A stretch of DNA of 30,086 nt from Acidobacteriota bacterium (GCA_022614735.1 JAKEHZ010000029.1:1-30086); one strand, 5' to 3'; positions 7,202 through 16,936 are shown, counted from the first letter of the stretch. Numbers and translations: made by a program. The notes: a model not told the origin generated them from the sequence alone.

Positions 7202-7954
7202 TCATCCTTTCACCCTCTCCACGCGTTCACTCTGCACAAAGACAGCCGCCTCTCGCTCGATAAAGTTCAGCAGCCGCAGGGAAAAGCTGTCCATTTCAGC
7301 AGCAAGGAGCTTGACGCGGTTGAGATAGTGATTGTAACCGAGCACTGCCGGAACAGCTGCTGCGATACCCGCCGCTGTCGCGACCAGGGCCTCAGCGATT
7401 CCCGGCGCAACTGCCTGAATTGAGGCCGACGCGGCCTGGCTCAGACCCTGGAAGGCGATAATGATGCCGACGACTGTTCCGAACAACCCGATGAATGGCG
7501 CCGCGCTAGCAGTTGATGCGAGCCAGCCCAGACTTTGTTCGAGTTTTGTCGTTTCACTGATCGCCGCGCTCTGCATGACGCGCTGAACCGCATCCAGATT
7601 TAACCGGGATTGTTTTTGCAACTCATCATTGGCGGCAAGGAAGATAGCCAGAAGCGGGCTTTCCTTCAGGGCGGCAGCCTTCGTATGGAGCTCAGACCAG
7701 CGCTTACTGCGCTCGAAGATTTGCAAAAATTGAGCTGAATGTTGTCGAGCCCTCTTCGTCGCTCGCGCTTTAGCAAAGATGATGGCCCAGGACGCAATTG
7801 AGAAGAGGAAAAGGACCAGAAGTACCACCTGTGCGACCGGGCTGGCACGTAGAATCAGATCGAGCAGGCTGCTGCCTCGCTCTGCGGCTTGCTCCTGCAG
7901 AAGGAAGAATGCGGGGAAAAATGAAGAGAAGAAGTGCGAAATGATCAATGACAA
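7202..7954 (-). CDS. tolQ: TolQ/ExbB/MotA-type proton-channel subunit
   Basis: This polytopic inner-membrane protein forms the pentameric stator around TolR. Three membrane segments are visible: about 40-62 (VAQVVLLVLFLFSIASWAII), about 145-170 (ASTASAAPFIGLFGTVVGII) and about 185-208 (GIAEALVATAAGIAAAVPAV). The family motifs APFIGLFGTVVGI and PGIAEALVATAAGI are intact. At about 250 residues it is of normal length. The frame opens with a TTG at 7954, immediately after GGAGA, which is too close. The TTG at 7948 sits eight bases from the same GGAG and is the better start. No ATG is available near the N-terminus. It is the first gene of the tol-pal operon, with a candidate promoter at 8005-8032. 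Confidence 0.94.
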   Translation of the reverse strand: MSLIISHFFSSFFPAFFLLQEQAAERGSSLLDLILRASPVAQVVLLVLFLFSIASWAIIFAKARATKRARQHSAQFLQIFERSKRWSELHTKAAALKESPLLAIFLAANDELQKQSRLNLDAVQRVMQSAAISETTKLEQSLGWLASTASAAPFIGLFGTVVGIIIAFQGLSQAASASIQAVAPGIAEALVATAAGIAAAVPAVLGYNHYLNRVKLLAAEMDSFSLRLLNFIEREAAVFVQSERVERVKG

Positions 7955-8004
7955 TTCTCCGTCAACGTGATCTCCGTCAGACAGAAGCGGCTGACGAGGT
8001 GTGG

Positions 8005-8032
8005 ATTAGAATAGAACTTAATTACTTTTCAA
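8005..8032 (-). promoter_or_regulatory. Candidate sigma-70 promoter of the tol-pal operon
   Basis: On the minus strand TTGAAA (8032-8027) and TCTAAT (8010-8005) are 16 bases apart, close to the housekeeping consensus. Transcription would start near 7998, about 45-50 bases before the tolQ start. It lies in the divergent gap between tolQ and the SmpA-like gene. Confidence 0.55.
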
Positions 8033-8233
8033 ATCGTGTAGCTATGCTATCATGCCGTCACAATCGGGTTCAACAATGCCCTTCAGACAGTGAGTATCAA
8101 GCCAGACCAAAGTTTCTGTCCCGAGCTTGAGACTCAATGCCGTATCAAATATTGGAATATCCCAGCCGGCGATGAGGGGCTGACGCCCGGTAAGTAATAG
8201 ACACAACTCAATTCTTGCAAAGGAGAGTCAATT

Positions 8234-8710
8234 ATGAACCGATTGTTTAAAGTTGCTCTCGTTCTCGGGGTAATCACATGCTTCGCTCTCTGCGCGCGGA
8301 GTGTCAGGTCAGCTGCGAACCCAGGTCCATCAGTAACACAAGATAAAGCATCACCGAACGGCAAAGTGATGCGTGAATATAAGGGCGTCAAACTGGGCAT
8401 GAAACGTGAACAAGTCAAAGTCGCACTGGGCAATCCGACGAACTCAAGCGAGAACAGTGAAGATTACAGTCTCACTGGCGACGATACGATGACAGTACAT
8501 TATGAAAACGGTGAGGTCAAAGCCATTCAGTTAGCTTTCCTCGACCCGAAGAATGCGCCTGCATGGAAAGACGTCGTTGGCGATGCTGAGGTCAACCAGA
8601 TGGAAAATGGCGCGAAGCACGCGCGCAAAGTTGTCTCCGGTGAAAATTTCTGGGTTTCGATCTATCAGAGCAAAGACGGCACGACGACGCGAATCACGAT
8701 CAGTCGATGA
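8234..8710 (+). CDS. Secreted SmpA/OmlA (BamE-like) domain protein
   Basis: This is a 158-residue exported protein. The N-terminus is a signal peptide (MNRLFKVALVLGVITCFALC..RSA). The mature part starts with YKGVKLGMKREQVKVALGNP (about 49-68), the helix-and-GxP pattern that opens SmpA/OmlA-type domains: a short strand, GM, a helix, then LGxP. It continues with beta strands and a C-terminal ITISR. BamE helps outer-membrane protein assembly, but many secreted proteins carry this fold, so the function here is open. The Cys residues in the signal region do not form a clear lipobox. AAAGGAG lies eight bases before the ATG. It converges on atpC with only 12 bases between the stops and no visible terminator. 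Confidence 0.72.
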   Translation: MNRLFKVALVLGVITCFALCARSVRSAANPGPSVTQDKASPNGKVMREYKGVKLGMKREQVKVALGNPTNSSENSEDYSLTGDDTMTVHYENGEVKAIQLAFLDPKNAPAWKDVVGDAEVNQMENGAKHARKVVSGENFWVSIYQSKDGTTTRITISR

Positions 8711-8722
8711 TACCCTGATGCT

Positions 8723-9133
8723 TCATGATTGCCCTTTGCGCGCCAGCTGAAGGCGGGTCAAGGCGCGCTGCAGCTTGAGCTCTGCGCGGGGGTGATCGAT
8801 GTCTTCGCTTCTTGAAGCCAGTCGTTTTTCGGCTCGTTCCCTGGCGCGCTCTGCTCGGCCGATGTCTATCTCTTCAGGTTTCTCCGCAACGTCAGACAGA
8901 ACAGAGACACGATCTGAGAGCACTTCAACGAAACCGCCGCTGACGTGCAGTTGCTTCCTCACAGTTCCCTGCCGATAACTGAGGATGCCAGTCTTCAATT
9001 GTGAGATCAGTGGTGTATGGTCAGGCAGGATGCCCAGCTCTCCGTTAAGGCCAGGCACAACAACTTCATCAACGACCTCGCGCAAGGCCAGCCTTTCTGG
9101 TGTGATTACTTCTAGATTTAAATTGTCTGCCAT
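8723..9133 (-). CDS. atpC: F1 ATP synthase epsilon subunit
   Basis: This is the central-stalk subunit that couples rotation to the gamma subunit and can inhibit the enzyme. The N-terminal beta sandwich is typical: LNLEVITPERLALREVVDEVVVPGLNGELGILPDHTPL.. with the family motif GELGILPDHTPL at about 32-43. The C-terminal half (about 88-136) is the two-helix hairpin rich in Arg, Glu and Ala. At 136 residues it is of normal length. It follows atpD after an 81-base gap filled by a CAGTTTTCAG hairpin. No Shine-Dalgarno sequence is visible before the ATG; the bases there belong to the repeat. Confidence 0.95.
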   Translation of the reverse strand: MADNLNLEVITPERLALREVVDEVVVPGLNGELGILPDHTPLISQLKTGILSYRQGTVRKQLHVSGGFVEVLSDRVSVLSDVAEKPEEIDIGRAERARERAEKRLASRSEDIDHPRAELKLQRALTRLQLARKGQS

Positions 9134-9135
9134 AA

Positions 9136-9209
9136 GTCAGTTTTCAGTTTTCAGTTTTCAGTTTTCAGTCGTTTGTGAAAGTCAACGACTGAAAACTGAA
9201 AACTGAAAC
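9136..9209. repeat. CAGTTTTCAG hairpin between atpD and atpC
   Basis: A 25-bp perfect stem joins 9149-9173 and 9184-9208 around a 10-base loop; the left side carries one extra word (9136-9148). The words match those at 1829-1908, 13876-13975 and 17701-17780, but the loop (TGTGAAAGTC) does not. In the transcript it lies between the atpD stop and atpC start, where it could tune the ratio of beta to epsilon subunits. Confidence 0.92.
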
Positions 9210-9214
9210 CTTTC

Positions 9215-10666
<1,452 letters not shown>

Positions 10667-10682
10667 ATACTTTTGTTTACTC

Positions 10683-10702
10683 CTTATTACTGCTTATTAC
10701 TG
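10683..10702. repeat. Tandem CAGTAATAAG word just upstream of atpD
   Basis: On the minus strand CAGTAATAAG occurs twice in tandem, followed by a GAGTAAAC continuation, directly before atpD. The second copy ends in AAGGAG, the only ribosome-site-like sequence for atpD. It resembles a single arm of the word-type inverted repeats elsewhere in the window; no matching opposite arm is seen. Confidence 0.6.
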
Positions 10703-10732
10703 ATTGCTACCTGCACCATTTTATAGATCTAT

Positions 10733-10759
10733 ATATTATCGCTCAGTTAAGGATGTGAA
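10733..10759 (-). promoter_or_regulatory. Weak candidate promoter of atpDC
   Basis: On the minus strand TTCACA (10759-10754) and TAATAT (10738-10733) are 15 bases apart in an AT-rich stretch that also has the palindrome TATAGATCTATA. The spacing is short and the match moderate. It is the best candidate seen between the oxidoreductase gene and atpD. Confidence 0.28.
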
Positions 10760-10803
10760 TTTTAGCACGAGTTTATTAGTTTTGGCTAGGAGACGGAATA
10801 GGA

Positions 10804-10842
10804 AACGCGAAAGCGGCAATCTGGCGTGTATGTTTTCGCGTT
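10804..10842 (-). terminator. Possible weak terminator after the MDR oxidoreductase
   Basis: AACGCGAAA (10804-10812) pairs with TTTCGCGTT (10834-10842) around a 21-base loop, 12 bases past the oxidoreductase stop on the minus strand. Only a short run of T follows, and the loop is large, so it may be a weak terminator or merely a hairpin. Confidence 0.28.
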
Positions 10843-10853
10843 GCCATAAGAAA

Positions 10854-11864
10854 TCACCCTATGCTCAAAACGATCTTGCCGAATTGCGCGCTTTCTTCCA
10901 TTCGCTTATGCGCCGCCGCTGCCTCAGCCAGCGGGAAGACCCGGTCTATCGCCGGACGAAGCTTGCCTGCACCATAGAGATCGAGGAATGCTGAAAATTC
11001 ACGTGGACTTCCCATGGTCGACCCCATCAGTGTCAACTGCTTGAAGAAGCATCGATAGAGATCGAGGTTTCGCGCGAGCCCGGCAGTCGCCCCATAAAAA
11101 ACTATTCGGCCCGCAGGCTTGATGATCTTGATCGCCGTTTCAAGCGTTTCGCCGCCTGTGCTGTCTATCACCACGTCCGGCCCGTCACCACCGCAAAGAG
11201 CGGTAATTTCTTTGCCCCAATCAGGTTTTTTATAGTTCGCGCCGCCCTCGGCGCCAAGCTCACGCGCGCAGGCCAGTTTATCCTCGCTGCTGGATGTTAC
11301 AAAGACTCGAGCGCCTGATTGCCTGGCGATCTGCAGTGCGAAGGTCGCAACACCGCCACCTATGCCGGTCACCAACACAGTCTCCCCGAGTTTCACCTGC
11401 GCGCGCGTGACGACCGAGCGAAATGCCGTCAAGCCTGCAAGCGGCAATGCAGCCGCTTCTTCAAATGTCAGATGCGCCGGTTTCGGGTTGACGTTCTCGG
11501 CTGGGATTTTGATCATCTCGGCAAAAGTGCCGTCTTCGGGCATGCCGAGAATGCGATAATTTGGCCCCTGAAACCTTTCATCATCACCCCAATCAAGGCT
11601 CGGATTGATGACGACCTCGTGGCCGATGAGAGTATGATCAACGCCCTCACCGACCGCAGCGACCACACCCGCTCCATCGCTGCCAGGTATGGCCGGCAGT
11701 TTGATGCGCGGGTAGAGATTCTGCAGGATGAAAATGTCGCGATGGTTGAGCGCTGCGGCCTTCAGTCTGACGACAACCTCACCCGCACCGGGCTGCGGAT
11801 CCGGGACCTCTTCGAGCTTCAAATTCTCGGGTCTACCTAGCTCGCGTAAAACGATCGCTTTCAT
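10854..11864 (-). CDS. Zinc-independent MDR-family NAD(P)H oxidoreductase (quinone-oxidoreductase-like)
   Basis: This is a medium-chain dehydrogenase/reductase of 336 residues. The GroES-like N-terminal domain (about 1-125) includes AALNHRDIFILQNLYP and the GSDGAGVVAAVGEGV turn. The Rossmann domain has LVTGIGGGVATFALQIA (about 164-180), the glycine-rich nucleotide loop. The cluster of four cysteines that binds structural zinc in alcohol dehydrogenases is absent, so a quinone- or enone-reductase-type member is more likely than a true alcohol dehydrogenase. The substrate is not known. It sits downstream of the thioesterase, separated by the long 11887-11988 hairpin, and its transcript may end at the weak hairpin after the stop. 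Confidence 0.87.
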   Translation of the reverse strand: MKAIVLRELGRPENLKLEEVPDPQPGAGEVVVRLKAAALNHRDIFILQNLYPRIKLPAIPGSDGAGVVAAVGEGVDHTLIGHEVVINPSLDWGDDERFQGPNYRILGMPEDGTFAEMIKIPAENVNPKPAHLTFEEAAALPLAGLTAFRSVVTRAQVKLGETVLVTGIGGGVATFALQIARQSGARVFVTSSSEDKLACARELGAEGGANYKKPDWGKEITALCGGDGPDVVIDSTGGETLETAIKIIKPAGRIVFYGATAGLARNLDLYRCFFKQLTLMGSTMGSPREFSAFLDLYGAGKLRPAIDRVFPLAEAAAAHKRMEESAQFGKIVLSIG

Positions 11865-11886
11865 TCATTCTCCTTCCCTGAATAGG

Positions 11887-11988
11887 AGAAGAGAGAATAC
11901 GAAACAAACGAAAATAACGAAACAAAGGAAAAATATTAGGCTTTTTCGTTTGTTTCGTTATTTTCGTTTGTTTCGTATTCTCTCTTCT
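11887..11988. repeat. 47-bp inverted repeat overlapping the thioesterase 3' end
   Basis: Arms 11887-11933 and 11942-11988 match as reverse complements at 46 of 47 positions, around an 8-base loop. The word is GAATACGAAACAAACGAAAA, with an AGAGAG start shared with 13876-13975. The loop carries the thioesterase stop codon, and the right arm encodes about its last 16 residues. A related copy is at 28321-28378. Confidence 0.95.
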
Positions 11989-12400
11989 GTTTTCCTCCTG
12001 GCGCTTCCCATGAGGACAATGCCGCGCGCAGTTTCTCTGGTATCGGCGTAGGTTTGCCATCTTTGACAACCACAATAGTCATTGTTCCCTCAAGCGCTAA
12101 CTGAGTGCATGCTTCATCGGCGAAGAGATGGTAGTCGTAGCGGATCGAAGTGTTGCCAAGCTTTCCGATTGTCACGCGCATAACGAAGAGCGCATCCAGC
12201 GGCAATACCCGGTGAAAAGTCGCTTCGACATGTTTTCGCGGAAAATCATAGTCCGTCTCATAGAAAATCGTGAATCCGACGGAACGCAGCAACTCAGCTT
12301 CGCCTTCTTCGAAATATTCGAAGATGCGCGGGTAGTGCAGCCTTCCGGCTGCGTCAGCATCAGCCCAGCGTATTCTTCTGGTCAGTTCTATTGAAGGCAT
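11936..12400 (-). CDS. Acyl-CoA thioesterase, 4HBT hotdog fold (YbgC/FadM-like)
   Basis: This is a small cytoplasmic thioesterase of the hotdog fold. The signature near the N-terminus is RRIRWADADAAGRLHYPRIF followed by EYFEEGE: the catalytic Asp of the xDxDxxG..Y motif, then the long hot-dog helix. Strands such as FHRVLPLDALFVMRVTIGKL and LALEGTMTIVVVKD complete the fold. The frame opens with a TTG at 12418; the ATG at 12400 is preferred and gives 154 residues. The last residues (REYETNENNETNEKA) are not a family feature: they are translated from the 11942-11988 repeat arm, and the stop lies in its loop. It follows the M20 peptidase by 28 bases and precedes an oxidoreductase. YbgC often heads tol operons, but this gene lies apart from tol. 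Confidence 0.85.
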   Translation of the reverse strand: MPSIELTRRIRWADADAAGRLHYPRIFEYFEEGEAELLRSVGFTIFYETDYDFPRKHVEATFHRVLPLDALFVMRVTIGKLGNTSIRYDYHLFADEACTQLALEGTMTIVVVKDGKPTPIPEKLRAALSSWEAPGGKQKREYETNENNETNEKA

Positions 12401-12428
12401 CTTCTCTATCTGCTCCAATCTCAGATCC

Positions 12429-13847
12429 TCACTTAGCTAACCTCTCGACCACTTCATAGAAAAACCTCACCCCCTCGACAAAGGTTTTCTTGCCGATTCG
12501 CTCATCATTGCCGTGGTAGCCGCTTCCCAATTCACGAGGTGGCGCAACAAAGGGAGAAAACCCATAACTCATCACGCCCAGATCACGAAAATAATGGCTG
12601 TCGGTGAAACCCGTCAGCACGGGATGCGAGATGATCGCTTCCGGATATCTTTTTTTAACCACCGCGGCCACAGCCGTGACGAGTGCTGAATCTATCGGTG
12701 AAGCGTTAGCCTCAAAAGCGAGTATCGGCTCAATCTTAATGCTGTCGTCCTTGATGACACTCTTAATTTCAGCGATCCAGTTATCCAACTTTTCCCCGGG
12801 CACCAGTCGCGTGTCGATCTCCGCGATCGCAGCAGGTGGGATGACGTTGATCTTATTACTGCCTTCCAGCATGGTGATGGAGATCGTGTTGCGGATCAGC
12901 GCGCGCGCGCCCGGATCAAATTCGAGTTGCCGCAAGAACTCCGGATCTTTAATCATCTCGCGGATGTTGGCAAATTTTGCGGCTTGCTCCGGCGGCATCA
13001 GGGGAGCCATCGCTTTGAATGCCTGCTCGACAACCGGAGTCAGCTCGACTGGTGGTGTGTAATCGAGGAGACGGTTTAATGCGCGTAAGAGCCGGTTGAC
13101 AGCTGATTGCGGTCTTGGAACTGAAGCATGTCCGGGCTCGCCAGTTGCCGTTAGCCGCAACCAGGCAGGAGTTTTTTCAGAAGGGCCGACACCGATGGCG
13201 AGCACGCGACCGTTTGGGTCAACACTGTTGTTGCCGCCTTCGTTGAAAAGAAACTCTGCACGCTCGAGCAGCTCAGGATGGTTCTTCACAAACCAACCTG
13301 CGCCGTGCAGTCCGCCGGCCTCTTCGTCTGCAGTGCCCAGGAAGATCACATCACGCTTGAGCGGCACTTTCGCGCGCTTGAGAGCAAGCAGCGTGACGAA
13401 CTGCGCCATTCCCAGTGACTTCATATCCATCGCGCCGCGCCCGTAAATAAATCCATCCTTGATCACACCGCTGAATACATCGACACTCCAGTACTCGCGG
13501 TTGTGCGGCACCACATCCAGATGATTGAGTAATACGATTGGCCGCAGGTTGCCATTTCCACGCACTCGCGCCCAGATCGTGCCGCGCCCGGGAAGCGGCT
13601 CGAAAATTTTGTGCTCGATACCCTCACGTTTGCATATTTCACCGAAAAATTGCGCCGCCCTGATCTCGTTGCCTGGCGGGTTGGTTGTGTCAACTTTGAG
13701 GTACTCGACAAATAGATTCAGCGCCTCTTGTTGAACTTCATCCCATTTGATCTTTGGTTCAGAGGCTCGGGTCTCAGTCGAAATCGCAAATGCGATGATG
13801 ATCGAGTAGAGCGAGCTGAGAGCAGCATACCTGCGCGCTGGTGTCAT
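12429..13847 (-). CDS. Exported M20-family zinc peptidase
   Basis: This is a predicted periplasmic di-zinc carboxypeptidase or dipeptidase of 472 residues with a signal peptide (about 1-28, cleaved near TRASE). The metal ligands are visible: H109 in LNHLDVVP, D141 in GRGAMDMK, the E175/E176 pair in TADEEAGG, E203 in FNEGGN, and H445 in GYHGNDE. D111 supports the first histidine. The lid or dimerisation domain (about 225-350) includes GEPGHASVP. AGGAGA lies five bases before the ATG. It sits between the DinG-like helicase and the thioesterase; the gene upstream is separated by the perfect 43-bp hairpin at 13876-13975. Substrate specificity cannot be read from the sequence. Confidence 0.92.
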   Translation of the reverse strand: MTPARRYAALSSLYSIIIAFAISTETRASEPKIKWDEVQQEALNLFVEYLKVDTTNPPGNEIRAAQFFGEICKREGIEHKIFEPLPGRGTIWARVRGNGNLRPIVLLNHLDVVPHNREYWSVDVFSGVIKDGFIYGRGAMDMKSLGMAQFVTLLALKRAKVPLKRDVIFLGTADEEAGGLHGAGWFVKNHPELLERAEFLFNEGGNNSVDPNGRVLAIGVGPSEKTPAWLRLTATGEPGHASVPRPQSAVNRLLRALNRLLDYTPPVELTPVVEQAFKAMAPLMPPEQAAKFANIREMIKDPEFLRQLEFDPGARALIRNTISITMLEGSNKINVIPPAAIAEIDTRLVPGEKLDNWIAEIKSVIKDDSIKIEPILAFEANASPIDSALVTAVAAVVKKRYPEAIISHPVLTGFTDSHYFRDLGVMSYGFSPFVAPPRELGSGYHGNDERIGKKTFVEGVRFFYEVVERLAK

Positions 13848-13875
13848 ATAAATCTCCTGTCATGTCCTCAGAGAT

Positions 13876-13975
13876 AGAGAGAGAATACGAGAACAGTTTT
13901 CAGTTTTCAGTTTTCAGCTGTGGCGAGATATCGCTGAAAACTGAAAACTGAAAACTGTTCTCGTATTCTCTCTCT
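13876..13975. repeat. Perfect 43-bp inverted repeat between the helicase and the M20 peptidase
   Basis: Arms 13876-13918 and 13933-13975 are perfect reverse complements around a 14-base loop. The outer part is the AGAGAGAATACGAGA word, the inner part the CAGTTTTCAG word, so it joins the two word families of the window. Its loop read on the minus strand, GATATCTCGCCACA, matches 12 of 14 bases of the 1862-1875 loop. Confidence 0.95.
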
Positions 13976-13982
13976 TTGACTT

Positions 13983-15950
13983 TCACGCCTCCTCAGAGAA
14001 AAACCGTTCGACATCTTCGATCTTTCGGCTGATGCGGCATGCCGGAAGGCTCCGCAGAAAGCTTTGCCCGTAATTCTTCGTCACGATGCGAGGATCGAGG
14101 ATTGAAAGCACGCCGCGGTCCGTCGCGCTGCGGATCAAACGTCCCAGTCCCTGCTTGAGCGTGATAATCGCACTTGGAACCGAATAGTCGGAGAAACTAT
14201 TACCACCATTGTTGTCGATGTAGCGCTGTCGTGCGGCGACGACCGGGTCTGACGGGACGGCAAATGGCAGCTTATCAATGATCACACACGACAATGCCTC
14301 ACCGCGCACGTCTACTCCCTGCCAGAAACTTGCAGTAGCAAACAGCACGGCATTCGGCGTTATCCGAAATCTATCGAGAATGCCGGAGCGTGAACCCTCT
14401 CCCTGCATCAGAACGGGAAAGTCGATCTTGTACTCGACCAACTGGCGAAGCGCCTGCATCTGCGAATTGCTCGTGCACAAGACGAAGGCCCGCCCCCGGC
14501 TGGCATTGAGGATATTGATGATCTCTGCGGCGGCGGCTTGAGCAAATGTCGTATCGCGCGGGTCAGGCATTTTAGGTGGCAGGTAGAGAAGCGCCTGCGT
14601 CTTGAAGTCATAATTCGATTCCGCAATAAGCTCCGCAGATTCGCTAACACCCAATCTGGCCTTGATGAAATCGAATGAGCCTGCACTCGTCAGCGTCGCC
14701 GAGGTCATAACGACTGTCTCGATCTGACTGAAGAGCCGATCGTTCAAAATGCCGGATGCATCGATCGGGGTCGCCTGCAGGAATATCCCACGACCGCGGC
14801 GTTCGCACCAGTAGACAAATGTCTCCTCGTCGCCAAGCACGATAAAATCGAGGTCGAATCGCAATTGCTCGACTCGCCGGAGAATTGCTTCCATCTCCGG
14901 CGGGGCGTCTTTAACGACCTGCAATGCTCCGAGAAGACGCGCGAGCGCGGTCTTAAAATTCACGTAACGCTCTCCCGCAACCGTGTTCTCTTCCGTCCCG
15001 TCGCGTTTTTTCTGCTGGAACATCTGCTTTCGCAGTACGAAGCGTCCACCTCCATTGAAGGTCGTGAGCGAAGAACGCGGGTCCATGTCCGTAAAGTTCA
15101 GCCAGAAATTTTCAGCCATCCGTGCCACACGCAAGCTAGCCTTGGTGACTTCCCGCGCAGCGTCGACATCGTTGATCACAAGGCGCGAAATATCACCGAG
15201 GAGATCATCTATCTGAAAGTTTGAGACGTTTGCGCCGAAATATTGCATGGCAACGTCTTCGATCTGGTGTGCCTCGTCGAATATCACCGCGCAGTAATCG
15301 GGCAGCACCTGTCCCCACTCCTTATCACGCAAAGCCAGATCGGCGAAGAAGAGATGGTGATTGACGATGATGATCTCCGATTCGAGCGCGTTCTGACGGG
15401 CTTTAGTGATGAAACATTGCTCGAAGCTCGGACATTTCGAGCCAATACAGATGTCTGAACGTGCATCAATATGCCGCCAGAACGAAATGTTCTCGGGCAG
15501 TTCGGCCAGTTCCGCGCGATCACCCGTCTGACTTCCATAGGCCCATTGGCTCACCATATTGAAGTAATCCATCTCTTCCAGGCCTTCGAGAACTGGCGTG
15601 TTTTCTGCGCGCTTGAGGCGGTGCAGGCAGACATAATTAGAACGGCCTTTCAGATAGGTCGCCCTGAACTTCCTTGGCAGGATAGATTGCAGGAAGGGTA
15701 TATCTTTGTAGAAAAGTTGTTCCTGAAGATTCTTCGTTCCCGTCGATATGACCACACGTCGCCCGGTTGCGACAGCAGGGACGAGATAGGCAAGTGTCTT
15801 GCCGATGCCGGTTCCAGCCTCAACCAGCAAATGATGGCGTTTATCCAGAGCTTCGGCCACGCCTTCGGCCATCGCTACCTGGCCAGGACGGTATTCGTAC
15901 TCAGGATGATGACGTGCGATCAAACCATTTCGCCCAAATATTTCTTCCAT
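13983..15950 (-). CDS. dinG: DinG-like XPD-family iron-sulfur DNA helicase
   Basis: This is a 5'-3' superfamily 2 helicase of 655 residues. The Walker A motif EAGTGIGKT is at 44-52, motif Ia at ISTGTKNLQEQL, and the DEAH box at 225-228. Four cysteines placed as in XPD/DinG FeS domains are C108 (YVCLH), C168, C173 and C179 (ICIGSKCPSFEQC), which should bind a 4Fe-4S cluster. The C-terminal RecA domain holds TSATLTSAGSFDF, ATASFWQGVDVRGEAL and the arginine motif QGLGRLIR. DinG unwinds R-loops and assists repair in E. coli; YoaA is an equally close paralogue type. No ribosome site precedes the ATG, but TATAAT on the minus strand (15964-15959) lies eight bases upstream, so a leaderless mRNA is possible. 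Confidence 0.92.
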   Translation of the reverse strand: MEEIFGRNGLIARHHPEYEYRPGQVAMAEGVAEALDKRHHLLVEAGTGIGKTLAYLVPAVATGRRVVISTGTKNLQEQLFYKDIPFLQSILPRKFRATYLKGRSNYVCLHRLKRAENTPVLEGLEEMDYFNMVSQWAYGSQTGDRAELAELPENISFWRHIDARSDICIGSKCPSFEQCFITKARQNALESEIIIVNHHLFFADLALRDKEWGQVLPDYCAVIFDEAHQIEDVAMQYFGANVSNFQIDDLLGDISRLVINDVDAAREVTKASLRVARMAENFWLNFTDMDPRSSLTTFNGGGRFVLRKQMFQQKKRDGTEENTVAGERYVNFKTALARLLGALQVVKDAPPEMEAILRRVEQLRFDLDFIVLGDEETFVYWCERRGRGIFLQATPIDASGILNDRLFSQIETVVMTSATLTSAGSFDFIKARLGVSESAELIAESNYDFKTQALLYLPPKMPDPRDTTFAQAAAAEIINILNASRGRAFVLCTSNSQMQALRQLVEYKIDFPVLMQGEGSRSGILDRFRITPNAVLFATASFWQGVDVRGEALSCVIIDKLPFAVPSDPVVAARQRYIDNNGGNSFSDYSVPSAIITLKQGLGRLIRSATDRGVLSILDPRIVTKNYGQSFLRSLPACRISRKIEDVERFFSEEA

Positions 15951-16250
15951 TGTTATTTATTATATGATGTGCCGGAGACCGCAACTACTAAGAGTTGTCC
16001 AACTCAATTTATGGAAGTTGGAGTTTAGCATGAGCGCGTAGAAGTGAGCGATGGAGATTGGACGGATTTAAAGAATTAGAAGGCTGCTGTTTCACAAATT
16101 TTTACAAAACCCGCCCACAGTCTGCTTGACATAAATCTCACTTCGCCGCAACCTGACTGTAATAGATGGCGTACTTAAGATCGTGATGGGATGCCACCGG
16201 AGCAATCAAACATCACATTAAATTTCAAAGAATCTTCAAAAGGAGACCTT
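15951..16250. other. 300-base divergent gap between the helicase and DinB-like genes
   Basis: There is no credible gene here. On the minus strand TATAAT at 15964-15959 sits just before the helicase start. On the plus strand TTGACA (16126-16131) is a good -35 box, but no -10 box lies at normal distance. AAAGGAGACC at the end is the ribosome site of the DinB-like gene. Confidence 0.6.
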
Positions 16251-16868
16251 ATGAAGCTAAAGCAGACATTCGTCGCTTTGCGTTATCTCGTCAGCATGGG
16301 TGCGGTCAGTCTCGCATTTGCGCTGGTCTGTTTCGCACAGCAGACCGCAGGCACACAGAACCAGGGAGGGCAAAGGGCATCGCAGCCGGGACCAGCAAAA
16401 GACTGGCCTGCCGATCGCCTCGGTGGGATGATCGGAGAATGGACGCGCGCTAAAAACTGGACGAAAGAATACATTGACAAAATGCCGGAGGACGCGCTGA
16501 GTTTCAAACCGACTCCTGAAGTACGGACTTTTGCTGAACAGATGCTTCATCTCGCCGGTGGTAATTTCGGTTACGGCGCAACACTTTCAGGGCAGCCCGC
16601 ACCGGTTAAACGCGCGGATTTGACGCCGGATAAATTCAAGACCAAAGCAGAATTGAGTAAAGTCGTCCTGGACAGCTATGACTTCTTGATCGCCGCACTG
16701 AAGGGTATGAGCGATGAGAAACTCAATGAGCGTCTCCCTAGCCGCGGGACGAATTTCACCAGGGCTGCCCAGGTCAACAATGCCTTTGAGCACCAAACGC
16801 ATCACCGTGGACAAACGACAATCTATCTCCGGATGAAAGGCGTAGTGCCTCCACCGGAGCCGTTCTAA
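16251..16868 (+). CDS. Exported DinB-superfamily protein
   Basis: This is a 205-residue protein with an N-terminal signal peptide (about 1-30, LAFALVCFAQ) and a four-helix DinB-like domain (about 50-200). Family metal-ligand positions are plausible: H100 in EQMLHLAGG, H181 in FEHQTHHRG and H184 or H185 in the same segment. DinB-like folds include damage-inducible proteins of unknown role and metal-dependent thiol transferases; a signal peptide on one is less usual. Although the frame opens at 16191, the ATG at 16251 has an excellent AGGAGACCTT directly before it. It is followed by a gene-free 190-base stretch and then queE. Confidence 0.84.
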   Translation: MKLKQTFVALRYLVSMGAVSLAFALVCFAQQTAGTQNQGGQRASQPGPAKDWPADRLGGMIGEWTRAKNWTKEYIDKMPEDALSFKPTPEVRTFAEQMLHLAGGNFGYGATLSGQPAPVKRADLTPDKFKTKAELSKVVLDSYDFLIAALKGMSDEKLNERLPSRGTNFTRAAQVNNAFEHQTHHRGQTTIYLRMKGVVPPPEPF

Positions 16869-16936
16869 AACGGTGTTCGAACTCTTCATTGCGGCCGAAC
16901 GACAATCTACGTTCGCCTCAGAGGCATGCGCCGAGT

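Noticed and set aside
8134..8233. Riboswitch-like structure before the SmpA-like gene (GCCGGCGATGAGGGGCTGACGCCCGG)
   Set aside because: A short GC-rich fold can be drawn, but it matches no riboswitch core I know, and there is no downstream gene that would suggest a ligand.
16126..16131. TTGACA as a promoter of the DinB-like gene
   Set aside because: A perfect -35 box, but no -10-like sequence lies 15-19 bases downstream; TGTAAT is 26 bases away.
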